A DNA stretch of 64,000 bases from assembly GCA_905221605.1 (NCBI GenBank), contig CAJNDS010002151.1, positions 570,259 through 634,258 of the forward strand. Direction: 5' to 3'. The notes under the pieces are model-generated. The model was not told where the DNA came from. It did no database searches and saw nothing but the letters and a program-made list of their open reading frames with translations. The stretch's first letter is position 1, and every line of letters starts with the position of its first letter. Shown here in pieces: positions 18,801-29,900 of the stretch. A program made the position numbers and the translations under genes. Source of the stretch: Symbiodinium natans (lineage: Eukaryota > Sar > Dinophyceae > Suessiales > Symbiodiniaceae).

Positions 18801-21800
18801 AACCCTAAACCCTAAACCCTAAACCCTAAACCCTAAACCCTAAACCGGCGCAGCTGGCAGGCCAACCAGAGATCTCCTCTCTGAGCATCGCTTGGCTGCT
18901 CCCGCCACTCGGCGTCCCTAAACTTCGTGCAGGGGTTTAGGGTTTAGGGTTTAGGGTTTCGGGTTTCGGGTTTAGGGTTTCGGGTTTAGGGTCTAGGGCA
19001 GAGAGCGGGGCACTTGAGAGAGTCCTCGTTGAAAAAGGGTTTAGGGTTGAGGGTTGAGGGTTTAGGGTTTAGGGCCAGGGTGCGTGTATGGTCTAGCGGG
19101 CTTGCGGCCTTGAGCATGTTTTCGGTTCAGCTTCCCGAGCCACCCAGCTTGAGGCAGTTTGCCTTGATCGCCGCCGGCGAGGCCTTCGTCTACCCCGTGT
19201 GGCACCCAAGTCTTGGCACCTTTAGTGTTTGTAGGGGTATAAGGACCCCCAAAAGGGACCCGGAATCTTATTCCCCTATATAACCCTACAATTACATGGC
19301 TTGTATAGTCCCTATTTGCCGAAGTAGCCGCTAAATGGCCCCAAAAGAACCCCTAAGGTCCCTTTAAGGGTCTCTCCTTTGGCCTTTAGTGCGCCAAAGA
19401 CATGACGCTGTGTTTCTTGGGGACTAACTCCGTAGGACTTAGGGATTGTGCTCTCCATGAGCATCTTGCAAGAGGGAGGTCGACCGCAGCATATAATATT
19501 ATAAAGCCATGGGGGTAATGTAGGGGTCGGAATAGTTGCTATTCGTATTCCCTCACGGCCCCTTTGCAATTCTACGACAACGGCTCCCAAACCCTATTCT
19601 AAGGGGTTTAGTTTAGGGCTTAGGGCTTAGGGCTTAGGGCTTAGGGCTTAGGGTTTAGGGTTTAGGGTTTAGGGTTTAGGGTTTAGGGTTTAGAGTTTAG
19701 GGTTTAGGGTTTAGGGTTTAGGGTTTAGGGTTTTAGGGTTTAGGGTTTAGGGGTTTAGGGGTTTAATGTTAACCTCGTATTATTGAACCCCCTGATATTA
19801 AAGTGCGCCAGGGGTCCCGGCCGCAATAATAAAGCCCTGGGAATAAAGTACGCCAAGTCGGGGCTGGTTTTTTTTGGGGGAGTTTGATTGAAGGGGGGCT
19901 CTAAGGAAAGGAATCCTTATTCAAAGGGGCCCTACTCTATTTGGGGGGGTTTGATTGAAGGGGGGGGGGGGGGGGTTTATTATTACGAGGTCAACATTAG
20001 GGGTTTAGGGGTTTAGGGTTTAGGGTTTGGGGTTCAGGGTTTACTGGTATGGCTGATTGGTTTGGTTGAGTTATAACCCTGATTATAACCTTGCTAGCAG
20101 GGGTTATAACCCGGCTAAGTATAGCCGCAAGTCGGTCATAAGTAGGAAGTCAGTTATAGGTGGTTTACTGGGTTTATGAGCTAGTTATATAAGTAGTACC
20201 TGTTTAGTTATAAGTTAGTTAGGTCTCAGTTGCTTTTAACTCAGGTTCTACTTTGAATTTGTGACTTTTCAGCATTTTGATTTTATATTGTGTGCTGCAC
20301 GAGCCTCAGCTTTTGTGGCTCGTGCATCATGGACGCCAGACGGAGATATAACTTGGCAAGGGTGGAGAACAGACGGCTAGAGCTGGAGGCTGCCTCTTGA
20401 GCAGATTTTTGCATGCGCCCAACTATGCTTAGTCGCACACTCACCTTTGGTACCATTCGTGCAGAACGCGAGCCCAACCCTTCTCCGATTCGGTCCGCTT
20501 GCGCTAGGAAGCTTCCACAGCACACCGGACCTCAAGTATAACCGAGCTGATATAGCTTGGCCACTGAACCTGTAGCCCTCTCAGAAGCAACCCTTGCTCC
20601 TAACATGTCCTCTACAAAAACCTTGGTTTTCTGGAATCTTCCTGCTGTCGGCCCCTTGTCGGCCATTGTCGGCCCGCTCACGCAGCACCAATGGCAGACG
20701 TCGGCCGGTTGTCGGCCAGACACGCAAACCATGTGTTGTCGCGCAGTTTTGGCCTGTCGGCCTGTCGGCCCGCACGCCAGGGCGGAGATTTGGTGTCGGA
20801 GGCCTGTCGGCCCGGTGTCGGCCCGGTGTTTGCATCGAAACTCGAAAAATCAAGGTGGTTTCCCCTTCTGCTTCAGCTGTTTGCTTGCCTCCAGTCCTTA
20901 CTTTTCTCGCTCGCTTCCCCGCCGCAGCCGCTGCAGCCCGAGTCCCCTCCAAGCTACTCTAACCGCCTTTTTCTAGGTGCTCAAGCCATGGCCAGCATCG
21001 ACGCTGCCCAGCTTACTTTGCCGGCAAGCCAAGAAACGCTGCTTGCAGTCGTCTCTCTCGAAAGTTGGGGCAGCCGGTGGCGACACGGGCGAAACTGCTC
21101 TGGTCAAACCTTGCCAACAGGACCCCCTGGACGTTGCCGTCTGCTCTTCTGCCCCGGCAAAACCCATCATTCTTCATTTTGCCACACTCGCATCGACAAC
21201 TTTTATAACTCTGCAAAAACAATAAAACAAAACTACTTAGGATCTACTTAGGTCTTACTTATAACTTCGGTTATAACTAGTGTAACCTACTTAGCATAAG
21301 TAGAACCTAAGTAGATTATAACTTATAACTCACACAACCGGAAACAACCAATCCAGTAGGGTTTAGGGTTTAGGGTTCATTGTTAAGGCCTCTAAAGTCT
21401 CCACAGGATGCCCCTAAGTCCCTCCAGGCCCAACGCCCAAACTGTAGACCCCAAGTCCTAAGCCCCACCCCCCAAACCCCCTTAAGCCCCCCCCCCCCCA
21501 AAAAAAAAAAAAAAAACTTCCCGTAAGCCCCTAAGCACCTAAACTCCCCGTAAGCCCCTAAGCCCCAAGCCCCTAAACCCGAAACCTTCCCAAACCCTAA
21601 ACACTCCGAAATCCTAAACCCTCCTAAACCCTAAAGCCTCCTAAACCCTAAACCCTAGCCCTAAACCCTAAACCCTAAACCCTAAACCCTAAACCCTAAA
21701 CCCTAAACCCTAAACCCTAAACCCTAAACCCTAAACCCTAAACCCTAACCCTGAACTCAACCCCTTAGTACACCCGGATCTTCACCGGACCCCGAGGCCA

Positions 21801-23303
21801 CCGCCGAGTTCCTGTCATCCTCCGCCTTCGCCTACGGGCTGGGCTGTGCTGTTCAGGTGGGTTTCTGGTTGGGGGTTTAGGGTTTAGGGTTTAGGGTTTA
21901 GGGTTTAGGGTTTAGGGTTTAGGGTTTAGGGTTTAGGGTTTAGGGTTTAGGGTTTAGGGTTGCGGTTTAGGGGGTTTGGGATGGGTGCTGTGTCCCGGCA
22001 TTTAGGCTGAGGCTCCGGGTTCAATCAAGGGGTGGGGGTGCGGGAAGAGGGTTCGGGGGTGCCCTCGGTGTGCGGGATGGCTTTGGGCTTTCAGGGTTTT
22101 TGGGTGTCAGGGCTTGGGGTTTAGGGTTTTAGGGTGTTAGGGCTTAGGGTTTTAGGATTTTGGAGTCTAGAGCTTAGGGTTTTAGGATTTTGGAGTCTAG
22201 GGTTTAAGGTTTTAGGATTTTGGGGTCTAGGGCTTAGGGTTTTGAATTTTGGGGTCTGGGGTCTAGTAGGGTTTAGGGTAGCTGGTCAGCTGGAGGTTGA
22301 GTGCGGTTTGCGTAGCAAGAGGAAGGGGATGGTTCGCTTGCTTACCCTTCCTAGTGGAATATGGGAGGGTTTAGGGTTTAGGGCTTAGGGTTTAGGGTTT
22401 ATAGGGTTTATAGGGTTTATAGGGTTTATAGGGTTTATAGGGTTTATAGGGTTTATAGGGTTTATAGGGTTTATAGGGTTTATAGGGTTTATAGGGTTTA
22501 TAGGGTTTATAGGGTTTATAGGGTTTATAAGGTTTAGGGTTTAGGGTTTAGGGTTCCATACAACTTAGTACGCTACGTGCCCTTGGAAGTGCTAAAGCCT
22601 AAGACCCCAAAGCCGCACTCAGTAAATGCTTGAGGCAGCATCCCAAGACCTGAAGCAAGGCATTAAGGTCCGTCCGAGGGTCGTGTTCATGACTTAAGAG
22701 CTGCTTTAGGGTTCATAAGGTTAGGGGTTTGGGGTCTAAGGTTTAGGGTTTTGAAGAGAGCTCCAAAAAAACACAGGGGTCTTCCAGGGCACTCTGCATG
22801 TAAGCTCTTGCATGTATTGCTACCACGAGTTGGCCCACCATCCATATAGTCAAAGCCTCTGGAGCTTAAGCCCAAAATCAATACCCCCTCAAACTTCCCC
22901 GAACCCTAAACCCTGTAAACCTTAAACCCTCCAACCCCCTGACCCCCATCCCCGAATCCCCGGAAAGGTTTACCAAAGTGCAGCCTAATGTTCTTGTTGC
23001 TCCTGCTGAAGGTCGATGTGTGTGTGTGTGCATGTAAGTATGCATGTGCTGGGTGTTTTTTTGGGACGGGAGCAATGAAAACCTACCTTGCTATGTACAC
23101 CAGTATCCTCAAGAACTCCCGCAAGCCCGGCTCCCCTCCAGGCTGGACTTGTGGCCCCGCCAACCTTAGACCCTAAACCCTCAACCGTCAACCCTAAACC
23201 CTACCGCCCTGCCACCCTAAACCCTACACCCGCAAAGCCTAAGAATTCCAGGAAGCTTTGCTCCTTAGTAGGGAATGAGGGAATTCGTACGGGAACTAGG
23301 CCC

Positions 23304-23334
<31 letters not shown>

Positions 23335-24887
23335 TATTTGTTTATTTATTTATGTATTTATATACCCTTTAAGGGATTATGTAAGGGGATATACGGTGCT
23401 GGGTAAAAGGGCCGTAGGAAAAATCCTTTAAGGGATTAGATGGGGTACCCCGTACGAATCCGCACAAGGCCTGCTCACTCTTGTCAGGGTGACGCAGGCA
23501 CCCGGGCCTACCTTAATCTACCGCCGAGGGGGCACTGCGCCCCCTACCCTTTAAAGGTTTTGCCTTGCCTACTAACCAACAGTAAGTTCCAGGCCGGAGT
23601 TGTGGCGCTGCTGGGGCTGTTGCTGGGCCACCTAAAGGCCAACAATGGGAGAGTTGGATCTTGGGACACACCCGAACCCCAAACCCGAAGCCCGAAACCC
23701 TAAGTTACCCTTAACCCGAAACCCTAAACCCTAAACCCTAAACCCTAAACCCTAAACCCTAAACCCTAACCTTTGTTTCTTTAAGAGCTGGGATTGGAGA
23801 GCCGAGGCTTGGGATGTGCAGGTTCAGGGGTTTAGGGTTTATTAGGGTTTAAGTTTAGGGTTTAGGGTTTAGGGTTAAGGCTTAAGGGTTTAGGGTTTAG
23901 GGTTTAGGGTTTAGGCTTTAGGCTTTAGGGTTTAGGCTTTAGGCTAAAGATCAGGTTAAGGGGTTGAGGTTTAGCACTGGCGTGTGGTTTCACTTCCCAA
24001 GCTATTTAAGTGGAATATACCCTAATTCATAATCAGGTTCCTCAGAAACCCTAAGGCTCCAAAAAGCCCAAAGTAGGTATTATTTACAGACTTTAAACCC
24101 CAATGTAGGTACTATTTGTATACTTGGAGCCTTAGGGAAAAAGTTGGGGTATATTCCTTGATGAAGGGTTTTTGGCAGATCTGGGAAACCACAGCCCACC
24201 CGTGTTGGCTTCTCCGTGTGCTTGCCGCTTGCAGGTCGATTAGGGTTGAGGGTGTGTTTCGTTTTGGGTCCAGGGGAAAATCCCAAAAACACAGCCCGAA
24301 AGGCTTGACTGCGGGCTTTTTAGGCTTTACTGTGCTGAATCATCGTCCCATCACCTCCTAAATGTCAGGGAGTGGATTGAATATAAAACACCCTAAACCC
24401 TATACCCTAAACCCTAAACCCTAACCCTAAACCCTAGACCCTAGACCCTAGACCCTAGACCCTAGACCCTAGACCCTAAATCCCAATCCTTTGCTGCGAC
24501 AGGCCTGGATTCCGGATGGTTCCCCAAACCAGGGGCACTATGCATCTTGGCCCTAGACCCTAAACCCTAAACGCTAAAACCTAAACCTTAAACCCTTTTT
24601 GAGAGCTATTCAGCTTGAGACCTGTCTGCCGGAGGATCCGGCGTATAAAGCTTCCCAACCCCGAACCTCAAGCAGAAGTTCCGAGAAGGTGTAGGGTTCA
24701 GCGTTTACGGTTTAGGGCTTAAGGCTTAGGGCTTAGGGTTTAGGATTCAAAAAGGGCTTAGGTTTCCTAGGACCTAAGCCCTTGGCCGGTTGTTCCCGCC
24801 TTGGCCGTTCCGAGGACTTGTTCTACCTCTGCTTTGGCGTCGGTGGCCTTGCCGCCGCGGTGCTCTTCGTTCTTCTACCGCACCTTG
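15835..24887 (+). CDS. POT/PTR2 oligopeptide transporter, C-terminal exons
   Basis: The exons read by hand are 15835-15905, 18861-18903, 19154-19196, 21797-21856, 23593-23637 (weak), 24503-24541 and 24815-24887. The first encodes LGLGCVCAALAMFVAAAVEV, the POT helix ending in VE. Exons 2 and 3 join across a GC-AG intron to give IAWLLPQFALIAAGEAFVYP, the conserved POT segment (W-x-x-P-Q-[FY]-x-L-I-x-x-GE). Exon 24503 gives WIPDGSPNQGHY and joins in phase to DLFYLCFGVGGLAAAVLFVL, matching the WIxDNxNxGHxDxFYxLL ending of plant NPF/POT proteins. This family is an inner- or plasma-membrane proton symporter for di- and tripeptides or nitrate. At least one exon (helix 11 start, the EFxYxxAP motif) is not found. 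Introns reach about 3 kb and are full of satellites and elements. The N-terminal half may be the exons upstream to 3780. Confidence 0.7.
16685..16975. repeat. 21-bp repeat forming a large inverted structure
   Basis: Two copies of GGGCCTTGCCCACGAATTT (about 16725-16765) face about nine copies of the complement, TTCGTGGGCAAGGCCCAAA, to the right, across a short spacer at about 16766-16785. The period is a multiple of three, so all six frames are open, which is why long ORFs appear here on both strands; none is a gene. The transcript could fold into a long hairpin. Confidence 0.85.
17030..18030. repeat. 1-kb compound satellite built on TTTAGGG
   Basis: Units of about 28-30 bp alternate between GTGTTTAGGGTTTCAGGGCC and CAGCGTTTAGGGTTTCAAGG, plus CTCAGGGCC links, in a higher-order pattern of roughly 90-120 bp. 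Each unit contains one telomeric heptamer. It lies in a POT intron. Confidence 0.88.
18722..18848. repeat. CCCTAAA array with CCCTACA core
   Basis: Four CCCTACA units sit in the middle of exact CCCTAAA units. The array abuts the POT exon at 18861. Confidence 0.9.
19613..19763. repeat. GGGCTTA then TTTAGGG array
   Basis: About five GGGCTTA variants are followed by exact TTTAGGG units. The array is interrupted by the element at 19764-19999 and continues beyond it. Confidence 0.85.
19764..19999. mobile_element. TIR element inserted in a telomeric array
   Basis: AATGTTAACCTCGTATTATT at the left pairs with AATAAACCCCC-side sequence ending CGAGGTCAACATTA at the right. The flanks are TTTA and TAGGGG, consistent with insertion at TA inside a TTTAGGG array. 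The interior has two CGCCA-containing segments and G-rich runs, with no ORF. Confidence 0.7.
20044..21356. mobile_element. 1.3-kb non-autonomous TIR transposon
   Basis: The element starts CTGGTATGGCTGATTGG and ends CCAATCCAG, with similar GAGTTATAAC sequences near both ends. TA lies immediately outside each terminus and TTTAGGG units flank both sides, so it probably inserted at a TA in an array. Subterminal regions (20075-20200 and 21240-21320) hold many TTATAAC motifs, a likely transposase-binding pattern. The interior includes a GTCGGCC-rich stretch (20645-20830) and open frames on both strands, but none resembles a transposase. Confidence 0.72.
21645..21750. repeat. CCCTAAA array left of a POT exon
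   Basis: About 14 exact units precede the exon at 21797. The matching TTTAGGG array is at 21873. Confidence 0.92.
21873..21961. repeat. TTTAGGG array right of a POT exon
   Basis: Twelve or so exact units start 17 bases after the exon end at 21856. Confidence 0.92.
22395..22530. repeat. GGGTTTATA nine-base array
   Basis: About 15 near-perfect GGGTTTATA units are flanked by ordinary TTTAGGG units. It is a cleanly homogenised derivative of the telomeric repeat. Confidence 0.9.
22550..23590. other. Gene-poor intron segment
   Basis: I find no confident exon. It contains a GT-rich tract near 23018, a family E-like start (CTTAGTAGGGAATGAGGGAAT at about 23265), TA tracts at 23302-23345, and unassigned open frames. 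Confidence 0.45.
23993..24185. mobile_element. Family A element with an inner hairpin
   Basis: The outer parts (AAGTGGAATATACCCTAATT and GGGGTATATTCCTTGATGAA, then GGCAGATCTGGG) are family A. The centre carries its own inverted pair, CCCTAAGGCTCCAA and TTGGAGCCTTAGGG, so a second element may be nested inside. Confidence 0.6.
24395..24480. repeat. CCCTAAA to CCCTAGA array
   Basis: The left part is CCCTAAA. The right part is about seven CCCTAGA variants in a row. Confidence 0.85.
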
Positions 24888-25344
24888 GCGTAAATTCGTG
24901 GGGGTTATTCAAGGTCTTGGGGGTGATTCCGGGGTCCTTGAGGCGGGTACCGATTTGAAAAAGTGTGCCGATGTCCCCTCTTGCTTACTTCTGGAACCCT
25001 GTGTCTTGTAGGCATGGACCTGGGTCCTTGCAAGATAGGGAGGTTTCAGGGACACGGTGGGAGGTTAGATTCGGCAGGTATTCGGAGTCGAGGTTTGTTG
25101 CACAGTTTCCGTGTTGTATTTTCCCTTTAGATCCATATCCCGAACCAAACGCCTAAACGCCTAAACCCTAGACCCTAAACCCTAAACCCTAAACCCTAAA
25201 CCCTAAACCCTAAACCCTAAACCCTCGACAGCACAAGCTATACCCCTAAGCCTCGAAACCCTTAAACCCCAGACTGCCAGGTTCCTCCCCTACGCCCGAA
25301 AGCCCAAAACCCCTATAATACCTAAGGCCTGTGCTCCCTAGACT

Positions 25345-25452
25345 TAGGGTTTAGGGTTTAGGGTTTAGGGTTTAGGGTTTAGGGTTTAGGGTTTAGGGTT
25401 TAGGGTTTAGGGTTTAGGGTTTAGGGTTTAGGGTTTAGGGTTTAGGGTTTCC
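25345..25452. repeat. Interstitial TTTAGGG array
   Basis: About 15 exact units. Confidence 0.92.
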
Positions 25453-25459
25453 TAAACCC

Positions 25460-25790
25460 GAAACCCATTTCCTTATGGTTGCAATGTACTCACGCAGGAT
25501 TTCTGTATAGAGTCTTCCAACAACGGAGCTCTACGGCGTGGAAGAACCCTCGAGTTAATCAGGGTAGTTGTGGGCCTATATAACTTAAGGGCCCATGCAT
25601 CAGAACGGTAAGGGACCAGATTAAGGGCCCATGGAAGAGGCTAGAATATTCCTTTTGTAACCCAAGCGAATCCCTATTTAGACCTTAAATCATACTCAGG
25701 ATCCCTATACAAAGTAAGCAATATTGAAAATAAGCCCCTAAACCCTAAACCCTAAACCCTAAACCCTAAACCCCCCCTCAGAGAGATGCA
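25460..25790. other. Unique non-coding stretch
   Basis: I see no exon. It contains repeated GGGCCCATG (about 25590 and 25627) and short pairs such as AGGGATTC/GAATCCCT-like motifs, possibly an old TIR element, followed by CCCTAAA units. Confidence 0.35.
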
Positions 25791-25797
25791 CGCCAAG

Positions 25798-25840
25798 GTT
25801 TCCCGCATCGTGCCAGCGCGACTGATCTTAGGGGCTCGAG
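25798..25840 (+). CDS. Candidate short exon
   Basis: The AAG|G acceptor and GC donor (CGAG|GC) bound the frame VSRIVPARLILGAR. It is flanked by CCCTAAA on the left and TTTAGGG on the right. It may be an upstream exon of the phospholipase D-like gene or the last part of another gene. Confidence 0.32.
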
Positions 25841-25951
25841 GCTTCTATCAGGGCTCCCCCTGGCTGGCTGCATCAGGGTTTAGGGTTTAGGGTTTAGGGT
25901 TTGGGGTTTAGGGTTTAGGGTTTAGGCTGAGGTTTTTGTTTTTTGTTTGGC

Positions 25952-25997
25952 GGGGGGGGGGGGGCGGGGGGGGGGCGGGGGGGGGGGGGGGGGGGGG
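25952..25997. repeat. G-rich tract
   Basis: Nearly pure G with three C interruptions. Confidence 0.85.
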
Positions 25998-26202
25998 TGG
26001 TTCCCCTTTCAAGCCGAGGCCCCTGAACCGTAGACTTCCTAAGTCCAGCAGCGGGGGCTCAGCTGAGAAGCTGAGAGGAACCAGGGGGTGCCAAAGCAGC
26101 ACCCTAAACCCTAAACCCTAAACCCTAAACACATCATTGTCTGCCCGGCCTGGCATCAAGTCGCAGGTTTACACTCGGCTTTGAGGGGGTTTTGGGTTGG
26201 GT

Positions 26203-26287
26203 AACAGTCCTTAATAGGGATTAATTATAGTACCCCCTATTAGAATCCCTATTTTGGATGGTTAGTCTATAAGGGGGGATATCCCAA
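26203..26287. mobile_element. Family B TIR element
   Basis: It starts AACAGTCCTTAATAGGGAT, carries CCCCCTATTAGAATCCCTAT, and ends AAGGGGGGATATCCCAAG. The last bases are tandemly repeated (ATATCCCAAG twice). Confidence 0.7.
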
Positions 26288-26979
26288 GATATCCCAAGCG
26301 TTAGGGTTTCAACAAGATAGGTTCCCTTGCAAAGATCCCCCGAACCTCAGCGGGCACCTGTTGGACCGAGTTTGCTGCCTACATCCTCAGCACCCCGGAG
26401 CCCCGAATGGTGGCAGTTTCCCGACACTTTGGGTAAACCCTGAACCCTAAACCCTAAACCCTAAACCCTAAACCCTAAACCCTAAACCGAGGGTTCCCTC
26501 TGTGTGTGAGTGCGATGTTAGTGGAAGGAGTATTCGCATGTTAAGGCTGCTGCAACCACTCGTCCCGTCATGGCCTCGCACGCTCACCCTCCTTCTCCCG
26601 AAGCCCCATTGAGTCATTGAGGGCCCGTGGAAAGATGCACGCCCACAAGCTTGCTTGGCCAAGTTTAGGGTTTAGGGTTTAGGGTTTAGGGTTTAGGGTT
26701 TAGGGTTTAGACTTAGTTCTTGAAGGGTTAACATCGAAATCATCGCAATCCGGAAGGGTTTGTGACACACTTTGTCACGAAACGAAGGAAACAGCTGGGA
26801 CTTCAGACAAACTCCAGGCGGAAAACCCGCTCCAAAAACCCTAACCTCGCACTTCTCAGACCCCGTCACCCCTCAGCCCCAAAAACCAGCAGCCCGACAC
26901 CCTTCACCCTTAACCCGTAACCCTGAAGCCTAAACCCCAAACCCTAAACCCTAAACCCTAAACCCTAAACCTCCTTAAG

Positions 26980-29900
26980 CTGGCGATGAAATGGGAAGTC
27001 CCACGCGCTTCGGCCGATGGCTGCGGGATGCCCTGCAGAGCACAGCAGGGCCCAACGACCAGGACGTTACCTTGGCAGGGTTTCGGGTTTAGGGTTTAGG
27101 GTTTAGGGTTTAGGGTTTAGGCTTTAGTAGGGTTTAGGGTGGTACATCAATCTTAAATCTACCGTTTGCGGGTTTGGGGGTTTAAGAGTTTGAGGGTTTA
27201 AGGGGTTTGAGGGTTTGCGGGTTTAAGGGTTTAAAGGCTCTGAGGGTTTGAGGGTTTAAGGTTTGAGGGTTTAGGAAGTGTGGCCTTCTAGGCTCAGGCT
27301 TTAGGAAGCCAGAGTTCGAATCTGTGCGCAGCATGTGCAGCCACAATGGAACAGACATTCCATCGCGGAAGAGGGGGGGTTAGGTAGAAAGGGTGGTGGG
27401 AGGCCTGGAAATTGACTCTTACACCCTAAACCCCCTGTTCTAAGCCATCCAGGCCCTCCGGGGCCCAAATGTCCCGAGCCATCCCGGCCCTCCCGGGACC
27501 AAATGTTTTAAGCCATCCGGGCCCTCCCGCGAAACCCCAAATCCCAAACCCCAAAACCAACCCTAAACCCTAAACCCTAAATCCCACCCGACAGTGAGCT
27601 GGTCAGGATGGCATCGACGAGCTGCACTCATGTATTGAGGCGACCTTCTCCCACAGGACCGCTTGGACATTGGGTGGGTTTAGGGTTTAGGGTTTAGGGT
27701 TTAGGGTTTAGGGTTTTTAGGGTTTAGGGTTTAGGGTTTAGGGTTTAGGGTTTAGGGTTTAGGGTTTAGGGTTTAGGGTTTAGGGTTTAGGGTTTAGGGT
27801 TTAGGGTTTAGGGTTTCGGGTTTCGGGTTTCGGGTTTCGGGTTTCGGGTGTCGGGTGTCGGGTTTCGGGTGTAGGGTGTAGGGTTTAGGGTTTAGGGTTC
27901 AGGGTTCAGGGTTCAGGGTTTAGGGTTTAGGGTAAGCTTAGCCCTGCTCCAGCTTCACTTTGAACATGCGGCTCTAGGGTCTGTTTGGTTTAGCCTTGGC
28001 CGAGTGCAGCTGGAAGAAGTTCAGTCAAGCCGTCTGCCATTTCTTTCAAGTTCCTGCACCTGCCACCCCTATCTCCCAGGTCCCAAACCCAACTGGGGGT
28101 TTCCGACAATCTTTTGGGGGTTGATCTCACGGGTCCCCTATTTTCGTAAACCCCCAACGAGTGCCAAGCAGGAACTTTCCGGACGAGTCCGATGACAATC
28201 TGCGCCAGCGGAAGCAGCGATGGTTCGAGCTGTTGCGCAAGCAGCCAGGGCTCAATGAGCATCATCAGTTGACATGTTACCCTAAACCCTAAACCCTAAA
28301 CCCTAAACCCTAAACCCTAAACCCTAAACCCTAAACCCTAAACCCTAACAGTCCTTAATAGGGATCATAGTAATTACCCCCCCCCCCCATACTAATCCCT
28401 ACTAAGGACTGATAGCATAAGGGGGGAACATCCCAAATCATCAGTTTCGGCAGGTAGCCTTTTCTGAGGAAGCCCTGTGCGCACCCTTCTTCACTTTTCG
28501 GCTTTTGGGGGTCAACGGAAAAAGGTGCACCCTAAACCCTAAACCCTAAACCCTAAACACCCTTGATGCAATGTGGATGCTGGGCCACCCAGCACAGTAG
28601 ACGAGGCCATGATTTCACGAATGGGATCAGAACTGTAGGAGGGCTCAGGGGTTTAGGGTTCAGGGTTTAGGAGGGTTTAGGGTTTAGCGCTTAGGGTTTT
28701 AGGGTTATAGGGTTTTGGGGTCTAGGGAAACCAGGAGGAAGGCCTGCTGAAGCAGTTTTGGGGAGGAGTCGCGGACTAGTCGCGGCCTGCTGCCCCGCAA
28801 TCCCAAACCGCAAAAAAGTTGAATGTGTGGTGACCACACGCCGGAGGCTTGGAAGTGCCTCACCACACGCTTGCCTGCCCTAACCCTAAGCCCTAAACCC
28901 GAAACCCTGAACCCTAAACCCTCTAAGCCCTAAGCCCGAAACCCTCTAGGTTTCAGAAATACGGCCACTTCTCCACGGGCAACCGCGTGACGGTTCTGGA
29001 GGGTGGAGATCAATGCTTCCGAGCAATGCTCCAGGCGCTTTTGCGGAATGACGAAGCCTTGGGGATCCTAAGGAGGGATTCCACTATTTCCTTAAGAACC
29101 CCAAAGAATAATAATAATAATTATTATTATTATCCCTATATTTCCCGTAATAATAACTATAATCCCTATCTTTCCTGTATAAGGAGGATTATTAATTGTT
29201 TTTTGGTGGTTCTTAAGCAATTACTAGTCTGGCGTCTGGGGTCCGGGGTCTAGGTCTTGTAGATGGGCATACCGGAGGTGATCCTAGAAATACAAAGGGG
29301 TGATTTTATAAGTATCTCCCTAGGGATCTCTTCAAGGCGTATCACATGACCATCTGATTTAGGGTTTAGGGTTCCTCAGTCCTCAGACGAGACACTAACC
29401 AAGCTTAACGTGCTTTGGGAGGCCATCGCGATGGCAGAGACGCGCGTTTGGTGCGAGAGCTACATCTTCGACAACAGCCACTCGGCTCAAGCAATGGGAG
29501 GGGAGGGCGTGGGGAACCCTAAACCCTAAACCCCAGACCCTCAACCCTCAACCCTCGGATGCTAAACCAATAAACATGGGAGAACCCCAAAGAACCGCAA
29601 CAAACACCCGAAGCGTCACACACCAAAGAACCGCAACAAACTCTCGTTTAAAGCTTCGATCTAAGCCCTTACCTCTGTGGTGCTTTGCTGTAGCTTTCGA
29701 TCCTTAGCCTTTTAGGGTTTAGGGTTTAGGGCTTAGGGCTTAGGGCTTAGGGCTTAGGGCTTAGGGCTTAGGGTTTAGGGGTTAGGGTTTAGGGTTTAGG
29801 GTTTCTTAACAAGGCAGCTAAAAATCATATTTCTCGCGACCCTGCTAAGTGCAGCCAAGTTAAGCTCAATACGAGACACACTAGACATACAGCTGCTCTT

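Noticed and set aside
20557-21251. Overlapping ORFs up to 186 codons inside the 1.3-kb element
   Set aside because: Several frames on both strands are open because of GC-rich GTCGGCC repeats, and none shows transposase residues.
27300-27345. tRNA-like B box (AGTTCGAATCT in a CAGA/TCTG stem)
   Set aside because: No A box, anticodon arm or acceptor stem pairs with it, so it is not a tRNA gene.
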